Assembly (NCBI GenBank): GCA_030706665.1
Contig: JAUZOB010000015.1
Coordinates: 1-21,205, forward strand
Reading direction: 5' to 3'
Origin: Bacteroidota bacterium
Lineage (GTDB): Bacteria; Bacteroidota; Bacteroidia; Bacteroidales; Prolixibacteraceae
Length of the DNA: 21,205 nt
Shown: positions 1 to 7,571 of the stretch, one piece after another
Position numbering within the stretch: the first letter of the stretch is position 1
Layout of the letters: each line of letters opens with the position of its first letter
The notes under the pieces: model-generated
Databases searched by the model: none
What the model saw: the letters and a program-made list of their open reading frames with translations, nothing else
Told to the model about the DNA's origin: nothing
Program-made: the position numbers and the translations under genes

Positions 1-245
1 GCAGTTTAAATAAGGTGTCGATATAAATGAAATGACAAATTTCGCGCAAGCTTGTTTGGTTTTCGGAAAAGCAACTTGTAAAGGTTGCCTTCTTTTTTGC
101 TTTTACACATTCTATATTCACCTGTTATTCGTAATTTTTTAAACGCCTGCGGCAAGGTGAATAATCCGGTTCAGGAATAAACAAAATGAAGGGTAGATGA
201 TAATGGATTAATGAATAATTGAGAAATGTGCCGATACGATTTATA
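1..245. other. Intergenic left edge, with an inverted repeat
   Basis: No gene is supported here. Two structures are visible. GCAAC (71-75) and GTTGC (84-88) can form a short hairpin with T-rich flanks on both strands, a weak terminator candidate for the rhomboid pair or for a gene left of the window. A 9-base inverted repeat, TATTCACCT (115-123) and AGGTGAATA (155-163), brackets a 31-base loop that contains GCC-TGC-GGC. Neither matches an RNA family I recognise. Confidence 0.4.
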
Positions 246-1121
246 TCAATTCTTTTTACCAGCTCTGAAAAGGACTTCTTTTTCATCTTTTGAGAGGCTA
301 TCATACCCGGATCGGCCTATTTTATCCAGAATCCGGTCGATCTCTTTCTTCTCCTCATTCTTCATGGCATTATACTCATGATTGTTCATGCTTCGGTAAG
401 AGACCCGGAGTTTATTTTTCGTTCGGAAGGGACTTTTCAATGCCGATAAGAGATTTTCCACTCCGCGCCCGTAATTCTTTCCATTTCTCAGTCCCAGACC
501 GTAAATCATCCCCCAGAACGCTCCGCCCAGGTGAGCAAGATTCCCGCCCGGATTTGATGAAGATATCCCGATAACATACAATAGTACAGATATCAATGCG
601 ACATATTTAATTCGAACAGGACCTATTAGAACGATGTGGATTACATGATTCGGGACAAAAAAAGCCAAAGTTACTACAATGGCAATAATAGAAGCTGAAG
701 CGCCCAGTAATCGGGAAAAAGATATAAAACTATCAAATGCCGGAAAAACATTATAAGCACCTATAAAGAAAAGGGCTCCGAATATTCCTCCCATCAAATA
801 GGTAACCAACAACATCTTTTCATCAAAATACTCAAGAAAGATCTTCCCGAACCAATACAACCACAATAAGTTAAAGAGAATATGAAGAAAATCGATATGG
901 AAAAACATGTAAGTCAGCACTGTCCATGGGTACATCAACAATTCACTGGTTGATGCCGGCACTGAAAACCAATCCACAAATGAGAGATCATGAATCTGAA
1001 ACAGCCAAAGGCCGGTACGCACCAATGTCACAATGACAAATACACCTAAATTAAGGTATATCAGTCGATGAAGCATAGAGCCCTGTCGAAATGCATATTT
1101 CAGTTCAGCCGTAATTCCCAT
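246..1121 (-). CDS. Rhomboid family intramembrane serine protease with C-terminal extension
   Basis: Probable rhomboid protease of 291 residues, cleaving transmembrane substrates within the inner membrane. The HxxxN motif of TM2 is at H80-N84. The catalytic serine sits in GASA at S142 and the partner histidine in NLAHLGG at H197, so the Ser-His dyad is intact. Several hydrophobic segments span about residues 20-210. After the membrane core, residues about 245-291 form a charged tail reading EIDRILDKIGRSGYDSLSKDE, which resembles the small C-terminal domain (DUF6576-like) common in Bacteroidota rhomboids. It starts one base after the stop of a second rhomboid, so the two are almost certainly co-transcribed. 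No substrate can be inferred from the sequence. Confidence 0.9.
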   Translation of the reverse strand: MGITAELKYAFRQGSMLHRLIYLNLGVFVIVTLVRTGLWLFQIHDLSFVDWFSVPASTSELLMYPWTVLTYMFFHIDFLHILFNLLWLYWFGKIFLEYFDEKMLLVTYLMGGIFGALFFIGAYNVFPAFDSFISFSRLLGASASIIAIVVTLAFFVPNHVIHIVLIGPVRIKYVALISVLLYVIGISSSNPGGNLAHLGGAFWGMIYGLGLRNGKNYGRGVENLLSALKSPFRTKNKLRVSYRSMNNHEYNAMKNEEKKEIDRILDKIGRSGYDSLSKDEKEVLFRAGKKN

Positions 1122-1122
1122 G

Positions 1123-1938
1123 TCAATAGAAACGCTTTGAAGTTTTGTTCCAATACTTAATTAAGATGAAACCAAAAAGCATACCTCCCAGATGGGCAAA
1201 ATGAGCGATATTGGAACCAGGTTGAGCAATTCCCAGATATAATTCGATGAGTCCATATCCAATCACAACATATTTCGCTTTCATCGGAATCGGAGGAATC
1301 AGCAACATTAATTGCGTATTCGGGAAGAGCATTCCAAAGGCAAGCAGCAAGCCAAAGACAGCACCCGAAGCTCCGACGGTCGGAATATTCATCGAGAGGG
1401 TTACTATTTTATTTACGGTATCAACTGCTCTTTCAGCGATCAGATTATTGTTCGGCGAACTAAACCATTCATCGGCAATCTGAGAAGCATAAGGCCATGA
1501 ATCATGCAAATATTTACTCAGGAACGAAGAATAAAGCTCAGGCGAAGGTGTATTTGCAAAAGCAACCGCAGCATGCTGCATTTGAGAGATCTCGATAAAA
1601 TTCACAAAGGTATGCAATGCCGCAGCCCCCAATCCGGTTATAAAATAGTAGATCAGAAATCTTCGGGGACCCCATACTTCTTCCAATACCCGGCCAAACA
1701 ACCATAAGGCAAACATATTAAAGAGCAGATGAGTCCAGCTCCCATGCATAAACATATGTGTAATCAACTGAAAAGGTTGAAAATATTCTGATTGGAAATA
1801 ATATAATCCCAAAACCCCTTCCAGATTGATTCCCTTCAACGCAAAAAACTTTGTAATAAGCAGCATAACTACATTGATGATTATCAATGTTCTTACAACG
1901 GGTGGAGTTCCTCCAAAGGGTGATCTATTTTGATACAT
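1123..1938 (-). CDS. Rhomboid family intramembrane serine protease
   Basis: A second rhomboid protease, 271 residues. HxxxN is at H70-N74. WGPRR at 89-93 resembles the loop-1 region. GASG carries the likely nucleophile S191, and HFAHLGG carries the likely catalytic H249. The dyad appears complete. A long insert of about 65 residues (roughly 115-180), rich in polar residues, separates the TM3-like region from the serine-bearing helix and should lie outside the membrane. It lacks the C-terminal tail of its neighbour. It is first in the two-gene unit, 83 bases downstream of mutL, with its own promoter candidate at 1970-2004. The two proteins differ enough that they look like old paralogues rather than a recent duplication. 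Confidence 0.9.
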   Translation of the reverse strand: MYQNRSPFGGTPPVVRTLIIINVVMLLITKFFALKGINLEGVLGLYYFQSEYFQPFQLITHMFMHGSWTHLLFNMFALWLFGRVLEEVWGPRRFLIYYFITGLGAAALHTFVNFIEISQMQHAAVAFANTPSPELYSSFLSKYLHDSWPYASQIADEWFSSPNNNLIAERAVDTVNKIVTLSMNIPTVGASGAVFGLLLAFGMLFPNTQLMLLIPPIPMKAKYVVIGYGLIELYLGIAQPGSNIAHFAHLGGMLFGFILIKYWNKTSKRFY

Positions 1939-1969
1939 ATTCTTTTGATTAACTAAATGATCGTAAATT

Positions 1970-2004
1970 CAAATTTATAAATTAATCGCTCGTGATTTTC
2001 CAAA
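1970..2004 (-). promoter_or_regulatory. Candidate Bacteroidota promoter for the rhomboid pair
   Basis: On the minus strand, TAAATTTG (1970-1977) fits the -7 element TAnnTTTG, 31 bases before the rhomboid start at 1938. TTTG at 2001-2004 could be the -33 element, but the 23-base spacing is slightly longer than the usual 19-21. The site lies just after the mutL stop, so the rhomboids may be transcribed independently of mutL. Confidence 0.45.
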
Positions 2005-2021
2005 AGCGATAAATCTATGAT

Positions 2022-3839
2022 TTATTTTAACCTTTTATCAAATTCTTCTAATGGAATGATCGACAATACCGACTTTCCTGAAGGGGAAAAGTTCGGAGAT
2101 TTACAAGCGAAGAGACTGTCAATCAGCACCCTTATCTCTTCGTTACTTAATGTCTTTCCATAATCAACAGCCGAGAAACAAGCAATTTCAAGCGCCAAAT
2201 CTTCTTTGAGTTTTCCTTTCAGATCGATCACCTTGCTTTTTACATCTTCAAGAAGGGCATCTATAAATGATTTACAGTCGCCAATCTCAACCTCTGCAGG
2301 CACTCCTCCTATCACAAAAGAGTTCGGTCCGAATGAGCGAATATCAAATCCCATGTAATGCAAATCGGGCAAAAGATCAGTCAACAGAGTTGCATCAGAT
2401 GACTCAAGATCAATCGTCTGAGGATAAAGAAGCTGCTGCCCATCTAACGGACGTTCTTCGATTATATTCAGGAACCGCTCGAAGAGGATGCGTTCATGAG
2501 CCCTTTTCTGATCGATAATCATAAGCCCCGATTTTACTGGACTCAGGATATACCTGTTTTTTAATTGCATGAAAGTTGAAACAGACGGCACTGGGCTCTC
2601 TTCATGATTGATTTGTATTTGCACCTCAACGTCCTCTTTTTCGGGGAAAGAATAAAGTTGTTCCCATTGAGAGACAAGCTCGTTTCGTTTCCACGGTGAC
2701 TGAAAACTTGAACCACCTGAACGTTCCTGGTTAAACGGATTATAGCCCGGATCGACGTGAATGTGCGGTGGTTCGATAAGATCACCCGGTTTCGGTGGAA
2801 GTGGAATTTCAATACTCCCCTTTTGATCAAAATCAATTGAAGGAACTACATTGAAGCGTCCCAGCGATTCACGTAAAGCAACTACGATGATCTGCCAGAT
2901 TGCCTGCTCATTTTCAAATTTGATTTCAGTCTTTGTCGGATGAATATTGATATCGATTGAAGACGGATCTACCTCAAAAAACAAGAAATAAGACGGGTAG
3001 GTATCCGGTGGAAGAATCTTTTCATAAGCCTGCATCACCGCTTTATTAAAAAACGGATGCCGCATATAACGATTGTTGACAAAAAAGAATTGCTCGCCCA
3101 TTGTCTTTCGGGCTTCACGCGGCTGTCCTATAAATCCATTGACTTTCACCAATGTCGTATCTGTCTGGACCGGAATTAAAGTAGTATTCTGTCCTTTCCC
3201 GAACAGGCTTAATATTCTTTTGCGCAGGTTACCTGCAGCAAGCTCATAGATCGGAGACCCATTGTGAAAGAGCGAAAACTCGATTTCGGGATTTGCCAGT
3301 GCAATATGCTGGAATTCATTGATAACATGCTTAATCTCCGTTGAATTTGATTTCAGGAATTTTCTCCGGGCAGGAATATTGAAAAAGAGATTTTTCACCA
3401 TAAAGTTAGTTCCCTCAGCACACTGCTCCGGTTCCTGCTTCAGCAATGCAGACCCGCTGACATGTATCAAAGTTCCTAATTCATCATTTTTACGACGAGT
3501 GCGTAATTCCACTTCTGCGACAGAAGCAATTGAAGCCAGAGCTTCACCTCTAAATCCCATCGTCCGTATTGCAAATAGATCTTCAGCTTTCCGGATCTTC
3601 GATGTAGCATGACGTTCAAAGCTCATTCGGGCATCTGTTTCAGACATCCCGCACCCATTATCAACTACCTGGATCAATGTGCGTCCGGCGTCTTTAATAT
3701 AGACCTTCACCGACACACTACCTGCATCAATTGCATTTTCCACAAGTTCTTTTACAACTGATGCGGGCCGCTGAATCACTTCTCCGGCAGCAATCTGGTT
3801 TGCAACAGAATCCGGTAATACCTGTATTATATCAGCCAC
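2022..3839 (-). CDS. mutL: DNA mismatch repair protein MutL
   Basis: MutL, 605 residues, the GHKL-ATPase coordinator of methyl-independent or methyl-directed mismatch repair, acting with MutS on DNA. The N-terminal ATPase (about 1-335) has all expected motifs: ELVENAIDAG with E34, DNGCG at 60-64, GFRGEAL at 95-101, and the transducer motif NIHPTKTEIKF at 298-308. A low-complexity, proline-rich linker covers about 340-415, followed by the C-terminal dimerisation domain to 605. That domain has the region of the endonuclease motif, but reads DQKRAHERILFE (443-454) instead of DQHAxxExxxxE, ACFSA (553-557) instead of ACH/K, and SPSGKS (585-590) where CPHGRP is expected. The metal site is therefore probably absent or altered. 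It is divergent from the comM-like gene across a 497-base gap. Confidence 0.96.
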   Translation of the reverse strand: MADIIQVLPDSVANQIAAGEVIQRPASVVKELVENAIDAGSVSVKVYIKDAGRTLIQVVDNGCGMSETDARMSFERHATSKIRKAEDLFAIRTMGFRGEALASIASVAEVELRTRRKNDELGTLIHVSGSALLKQEPEQCAEGTNFMVKNLFFNIPARRKFLKSNSTEIKHVINEFQHIALANPEIEFSLFHNGSPIYELAAGNLRKRILSLFGKGQNTTLIPVQTDTTLVKVNGFIGQPREARKTMGEQFFFVNNRYMRHPFFNKAVMQAYEKILPPDTYPSYFLFFEVDPSSIDINIHPTKTEIKFENEQAIWQIIVVALRESLGRFNVVPSIDFDQKGSIEIPLPPKPGDLIEPPHIHVDPGYNPFNQERSGGSSFQSPWKRNELVSQWEQLYSFPEKEDVEVQIQINHEESPVPSVSTFMQLKNRYILSPVKSGLMIIDQKRAHERILFERFLNIIEERPLDGQQLLYPQTIDLESSDATLLTDLLPDLHYMGFDIRSFGPNSFVIGGVPAEVEIGDCKSFIDALLEDVKSKVIDLKGKLKEDLALEIACFSAVDYGKTLSNEEIRVLIDSLFACKSPNFSPSGKSVLSIIPLEEFDKRLK

Positions 3840-4336
3840 TTGGATTATTCTTTATGTTTACAAAATACAAATCCCGAAACAAATGAAATATATATAGCAA
3901 CAGAAGTCAGATTCTATTCACTCTTCTATAAATCCATCCGTTTGGATTCACCATTAAAAAGCCGCTTTTCAATTACAGGAACCGGCTGTTTCTCCATTCG
4001 TTTTTATAAAAAAAATGATTTAGTACGGCTACTTACTTTTTATAAAAACAGGAAGCGACACACCATTTGTAATCCTCTAATAACAAACGAATTTCAACAA
4101 AATACCGATTATTTCAAGCTGAGCTTTATACAGCAAAGATAACTCTATTTTTCGAACAAGAAGAGTAACAGAACAGTTCTCTCCCCCACGATTCTATTTC
4201 TAAAGATTGGAACTCCCGTATAAAGAGAAAGAAAGAGTTCCGCCCGGTTACCTTTTTTCAAACTAAAACATTTCGCTTTCGGATATTTTATCTCTAATTT
4301 TATAATGAACAAAATGAGAATCAACTTCATTTTACC
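3840..4336. other. Intergenic region between divergent mutL and comM-like genes
   Basis: This 497-base AT-rich gap must hold both promoters. I see no convincing gene: the open frames are short and of unnatural composition. The palindrome TTTTTATAAAAA occurs twice, at 4001-4012 and 4037-4048. A short inverted repeat AGCCG (3960-3964) / CGGCT (3983-3987) lies just upstream. On the minus strand, TATTTTG close to the mutL start is one base short of the -7 consensus. On the plus strand, TAATTTTA (4295-4302), 35 bases before the comM start, matches seven of eight positions of the -7 pattern. Neither promoter call is firm. Confidence 0.5.
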
Positions 4337-5875
4337 ATGTTAGTAAAAACATATGGGAGTGCAGTACATGGCATTGATGCAATTACTGTAACCATTGAGG
4401 TTAATGTTACCCAGGGAATAAAATTTCTAATGGTAGGCCTCCCGGACAATGCTGTAAAAGAGAGCCAACAGCGTATTGATTCTGCTCTTAGAGAGAACGG
4501 CTACAAGATCCCCGGGAAAAAGATTATCATCAACCTGGCCCCTGCCGATATTCGCAAAGAAGGTTCCTCTTACGACTTACCGCTCGCAATCGGAATAATG
4601 GCAGCATCAGAACAAATTAAGATCGGGCAATTAAACCGCTATGTCATTATGGGCGAGTTATCTCTGGATGGAAGCATTCTGCCTATAAAAGGAGCTTTAC
4701 CCATTGCCATCAACGCTCGCAAAGAAGGATTCGAAGGTCTCATTATTCCTAAGGACAACGCCAAAGAAGCTGCAGTAGTCGACCACCTGAATGTATTTGG
4801 AGTAGAAAATATCAAACAGGTAATAGAACTCTTTAACAATACCGGAAATCTTAAACCGGTAACCGTAAATACCCGCGAAGAGTTCTATAAACAACAAATA
4901 ACTTCAGACCTTGACTTCGCCGATGTAAAAGGTCAGGAAAACGTTAAAAGAGCATTGGAGATTGCAGCTGCCGGAGGGCATAATGTCATTATGATTGGCC
5001 CTCCCGGGTCAGGAAAGACAATGCTTGCTAAACGAATACCGACAATTCTGCCTCCGCTTCAGCTCAGAGAGGCACTTGAAACAACAATTATCCATTCCGT
5101 AAGCGGGAAGATTGAAAAAGAAACATCCCTGATGTCACAACGTCCTTTTAGGTCGCCACATCATACAATCTCAGATATTGCCCTTGTAGGTGGCGGAATC
5201 TTCCCTCAACCAGGAGAGATTTCGCTGGCTCATAACGGAGTGCTCTTTTTAGACGAACTCCCCGAGTTCAAACGTTCAGTACTCGAAGTATTACGTCAGC
5301 CATTGGAAGACAGAAAGATTACAATCTCCCGATCACGATTTACCATTGAATATCCTGCAAGTTTTATGCTGGTTGCATCGATGAACCCCTGCCCTTGCGG
5401 TTATTACAATCATCCGACCAAAGAATGCGTATGTGCACCGGGAATGGTTCAAAAATATCTAAACCGCATCTCCGGACCTCTTCTGGACCGGATTGATATT
5501 CATCTTGAAGTAATACCCGTTCCCTTCAACAGCCTCTCAGAGATAAAGCCATCCGAACCCAGCAAACTCATACGCCAAAGGGTTATCTCTGCCCGCAAAA
5601 TACAGACAGATCGGTTTACTGACATCGAAAGGGTCTATTGCAATGCTCAAATGACAAGCAAATTGATCCGAAAATACGCTATCCCTGATGCAGCAGGACA
5701 GCATTTATTAAAGAATGCCATGGAAAAATTGGGTCTTTCAGCCAGAGCTTACGACAGAATCTTAAAAGTAGCCCGAACTATCGCTGACCTTGATCAATCA
5801 TTATGTATCAGACCAGAACACCTTGCCGAAGCCATAAATTACCGAAGTTTGGATCGTGAAAACTGGGGAAATTGA
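4337..5875 (+). CDS. comM: ComM/YifB family Mg-chelatase-like AAA+ ATPase
   Basis: AAA+ protein of 512 residues in the YifB/ComM family. In naturally competent species, ComM is a hexameric helicase that promotes branch migration during integration of transforming DNA; it is also widespread in species not known to be competent. The start MLVKTYGSAVHGI is the characteristic family N-terminus and fixes the start codon. Residues 1-170 form the N-terminal ChlI-type domain. Walker A GPPGSGKT is at 221-228, Walker B-like GVLFLDELPEF at 301-311, and the sensor region PLLDRIDIHLEV at 381-392. Four cysteines (C352, C354, C364, C366) in NPCPCG...CVC form the family's likely metal-binding loop. The C-terminal helical domain ends in the typical YRSLDR (502-507). 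Role in this organism is inferred by family only. Confidence 0.95.
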   Translation: MLVKTYGSAVHGIDAITVTIEVNVTQGIKFLMVGLPDNAVKESQQRIDSALRENGYKIPGKKIIINLAPADIRKEGSSYDLPLAIGIMAASEQIKIGQLNRYVIMGELSLDGSILPIKGALPIAINARKEGFEGLIIPKDNAKEAAVVDHLNVFGVENIKQVIELFNNTGNLKPVTVNTREEFYKQQITSDLDFADVKGQENVKRALEIAAAGGHNVIMIGPPGSGKTMLAKRIPTILPPLQLREALETTIIHSVSGKIEKETSLMSQRPFRSPHHTISDIALVGGGIFPQPGEISLAHNGVLFLDELPEFKRSVLEVLRQPLEDRKITISRSRFTIEYPASFMLVASMNPCPCGYYNHPTKECVCAPGMVQKYLNRISGPLLDRIDIHLEVIPVPFNSLSEIKPSEPSKLIRQRVISARKIQTDRFTDIERVYCNAQMTSKLIRKYAIPDAAGQHLLKNAMEKLGLSARAYDRILKVARTIADLDQSLCIRPEHLAEAINYRSLDRENWGN

Positions 5876-5918
5876 ACAAAATAACAACTTGTAAACAATA
5901 ACCACGGAGATAAATTTA

Positions 5919-5926
5919 TACTTTTG
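5919..5926 (+). promoter_or_regulatory. Candidate -7 element for the pyrophosphatase gene
   Basis: TACTTTTG is an exact match to TAnnTTTG and lies only 13 bases before the ATG at 5940. If used, the transcript leader would be under about ten bases, nearly leaderless. The nearest upstream TTG (5889-5891) is about 27 bases away, too far for a normal -33 element, so the call rests on the -7 match and its position. Confidence 0.5.
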
Positions 5927-5939
5927 TAAAAAAACATCT

Positions 5940-6611
5940 ATGACAGACAGGTTTTCAGATCCCATTGGGAGATTAATGGGCTTAAGGTACAAATCTCATC
6001 CCTGGCACGGTGTTAATATCGGACCAAAAGCCCCAAAAATTGTAACGGCTTTTATTGAAGTTGTATCGACAGACACAGTGAAATATGAGGTTGACAAGGA
6101 AAGCGGATATCTTAGAATTGATCGTCCGCAAAAATATTCAAATGTTATTCCTGCCATCTATGGCTTTATTCCTCAAACCTATTGCGGAAAGTTAATAGGA
6201 GAATACTGCATGGAAAAAACAGGAAGAACAAACATTAACGGAGACGGAGACCCCATTGATATTTGTGTCCTTACCGAAAAGAATATTGCTCACGGTGACA
6301 TATTAGTTTCAGCCAGGCCTATTGGAGGATTCCGTATGATTGACGGAAATGAGGCAGACGATAAAATCATTGCTGTTTTAAGCAACGATGTTGTTTATGG
6401 CCATTTCAATGATCTCACAGATTGTCCTACAATTATCATTGAGAGATTAAAACATTATTTCCTCACTTATAAAGATATGCCCGGGCGCGACCACAATTGT
6501 GAAATTACGCATACTTACGGTGTTGACGAAGCATTGGAAGTAATTAAACGTTCAATGGAGGACTATGTCCATAAATTCGAATATTTAGGAAATCTTTTAA
6601 AGCACGAATAA
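5940..6611 (+). CDS. ppa: Soluble family I inorganic pyrophosphatase
   Basis: Hydrolyses pyrophosphate to two phosphates in the cytoplasm, driving biosynthetic reactions that release PPi. It has 223 residues, longer than the roughly 175 of the E. coli enzyme, with about 30 extra N-terminal residues. The family signature DGDPID is at 102-107, placing the metal-binding aspartates at D102, D104 and D107. KYEVDKESGYLRIDR (48-62) matches the substrate-binding strand with K48, E50 and R62, and YGFIPQT (74-80) is also typical. EADDK (138-142) supplies further acidic and lysine residues. All key positions appear intact. It follows comM after 64 bases but has its own -7 match, so it may be separately transcribed, and it ends at a hairpin at 6637-6672. 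Confidence 0.95.
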   Translation: MTDRFSDPIGRLMGLRYKSHPWHGVNIGPKAPKIVTAFIEVVSTDTVKYEVDKESGYLRIDRPQKYSNVIPAIYGFIPQTYCGKLIGEYCMEKTGRTNINGDGDPIDICVLTEKNIAHGDILVSARPIGGFRMIDGNEADDKIIAVLSNDVVYGHFNDLTDCPTIIIERLKHYFLTYKDMPGRDHNCEITHTYGVDEALEVIKRSMEDYVHKFEYLGNLLKHE

Positions 6612-6636
6612 GTTTACCATAACAGAGAAGGTAAAA

Positions 6637-6672
6637 AAAGAAGGAGGCATCTATTACGATACCTCCTTCTTT
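6637..6672. terminator. Hairpin between convergent ppa and lipoprotein genes
   Basis: AAAGAAGGAGG (6637-6647) pairs perfectly with CCTCCTTCTTT (6662-6672) around a 14-base loop. On the plus strand the stem ends in TTT and then GCTATTTT; on the minus strand it is preceded by T-rich sequence. It lies 25 bases past the ppa stop and 32 bases past the stop of the opposing lipoprotein gene, so it may serve both. Confidence 0.75.
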
Positions 6673-6704
6673 GCTATTTTAAAAAGGGGAATTGACAAAA
6701 GAGT

Positions 6705-7571
6705 CTATTTTTTGGTACTATCTTCGGTAAATACTCCCCACAAGTCAATTTCTTTTGTTACTCCGTCTTTGGTAACAGTTGCTTTGCTGTCGCAAGTTCC
6801 GTCACCATAATCGATAATGATTGGCGTAGCACCATTCTTAATAATTTGAATAACTCCGCTGACGATAAAATCACAGCCACCCTTCATTACAAGAGGCGTA
6901 GTAATAGTCTTACTATAACTCTTTCCTTCGCTGTTAGACATCGAAGAACTTCCTGAGATGGTGAATTCATCATCACTACGATCTCTAAGAGTGTCAAAAC
7001 CTTTAGTCCACTGACGCACCCGAAGTGACTGATTCAGCACCCATTTGCCATCTGGATAGGATATCTTGATACTATCAAGATAGGATGTTTTGGGCAAACC
7101 GCTTAACCTTCCCTCATTGGTGAATACAATTTTCCCATCAAGTTTCATTTTATTCATACTAAAGTTCACAAAAGTGATCGTACGAGTAGTGGTATCACTT
7201 GAACATGGGCCGGAAGTTTCAATAATCATCTTTCCGGTACGAACAAAATGCCCTCCGAAACTACAGGAATCTCCATAGTCAAGAACCATCCTGATAGGAA
7301 ATCCTCCATTCGTCATCGTAAAACTAAATTTTGGGCAAGCACTAATTTGCGCACTTTTCAGATTAAATAAACCGGCATCAAATCCTCCGGTATAGAGATC
7401 AACATCTGCGATAACCGCACCATCAATATTATTGGTAGTCATAGCCTCAGTAACCGTACTTTTCGTTTCAGTATCGAAAGGATTACTGTTTGTTTGGGTA
7501 ATAGTATCTTTCTGGCAGCTTAGTGTTAATACTGCGATAAAAGCAGATAGGACAACCACAATTTTCCTCAT
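6705..7571 (-). CDS. Lipoprotein of unknown function with two DYGD-Cys repeats
   Basis: A 288-residue exported lipoprotein that I cannot assign to a function. The signal peptide MRKIVVVLSAFIAVLTLSC ends in a good lipobox, with C19 as the lipidated cysteine, and a polar threonine-rich spacer follows. The mature part has an internal duplication: SACPKFSFTMTNGGFPIRM followed by LDYGDSC (residues about 78-103), and GGCDFIVSGVIQIIKNG followed by IDYGDGTC (about 231-260). Each copy has a leading cysteine (C79, C233), about 20-25 residues of beta-like sequence and a closing DYGD-x(0-1)-C (C103, C260), suggesting a disulfide in each unit. A further cysteine is C123. Composition suggests an all-beta protein in the periplasm or on the cell surface. 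It stands alone, convergent with ppa. Confidence 0.85.
   Translation of the reverse strand: MRKIVVVLSAFIAVLTLSCQKDTITQTNSNPFDTETKSTVTEAMTTNNIDGAVIADVDLYTGGFDAGLFNLKSAQISACPKFSFTMTNGGFPIRMVLDYGDSCSFGGHFVRTGKMIIETSGPCSSDTTTRTITFVNFSMNKMKLDGKIVFTNEGRLSGLPKTSYLDSIKISYPDGKWVLNQSLRVRQWTKGFDTLRDRSDDEFTISGSSSMSNSEGKSYSKTITTPLVMKGGCDFIVSGVIQIIKNGATPIIIDYGDGTCDSKATVTKDGVTKEIDLWGVFTEDSTKK

Noticed and set aside
2561..2836. Long open frame opposite or within mutL
   Set aside because: It lies wholly inside mutL in another frame, and mutL is supported by full-length motif order.
3840..4142. Open frame of 100 codons right after the mutL start, plus strand
   Set aside because: It starts with TTG, abuts mutL head to head, occupies the expected promoter region, and its composition follows the AT-rich DNA rather than a protein family.
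4145..4330. Open frame of 61 codons, minus strand, upstream of comM
   Set aside because: Short, lies in the comM promoter region, and has no recognisable motif.
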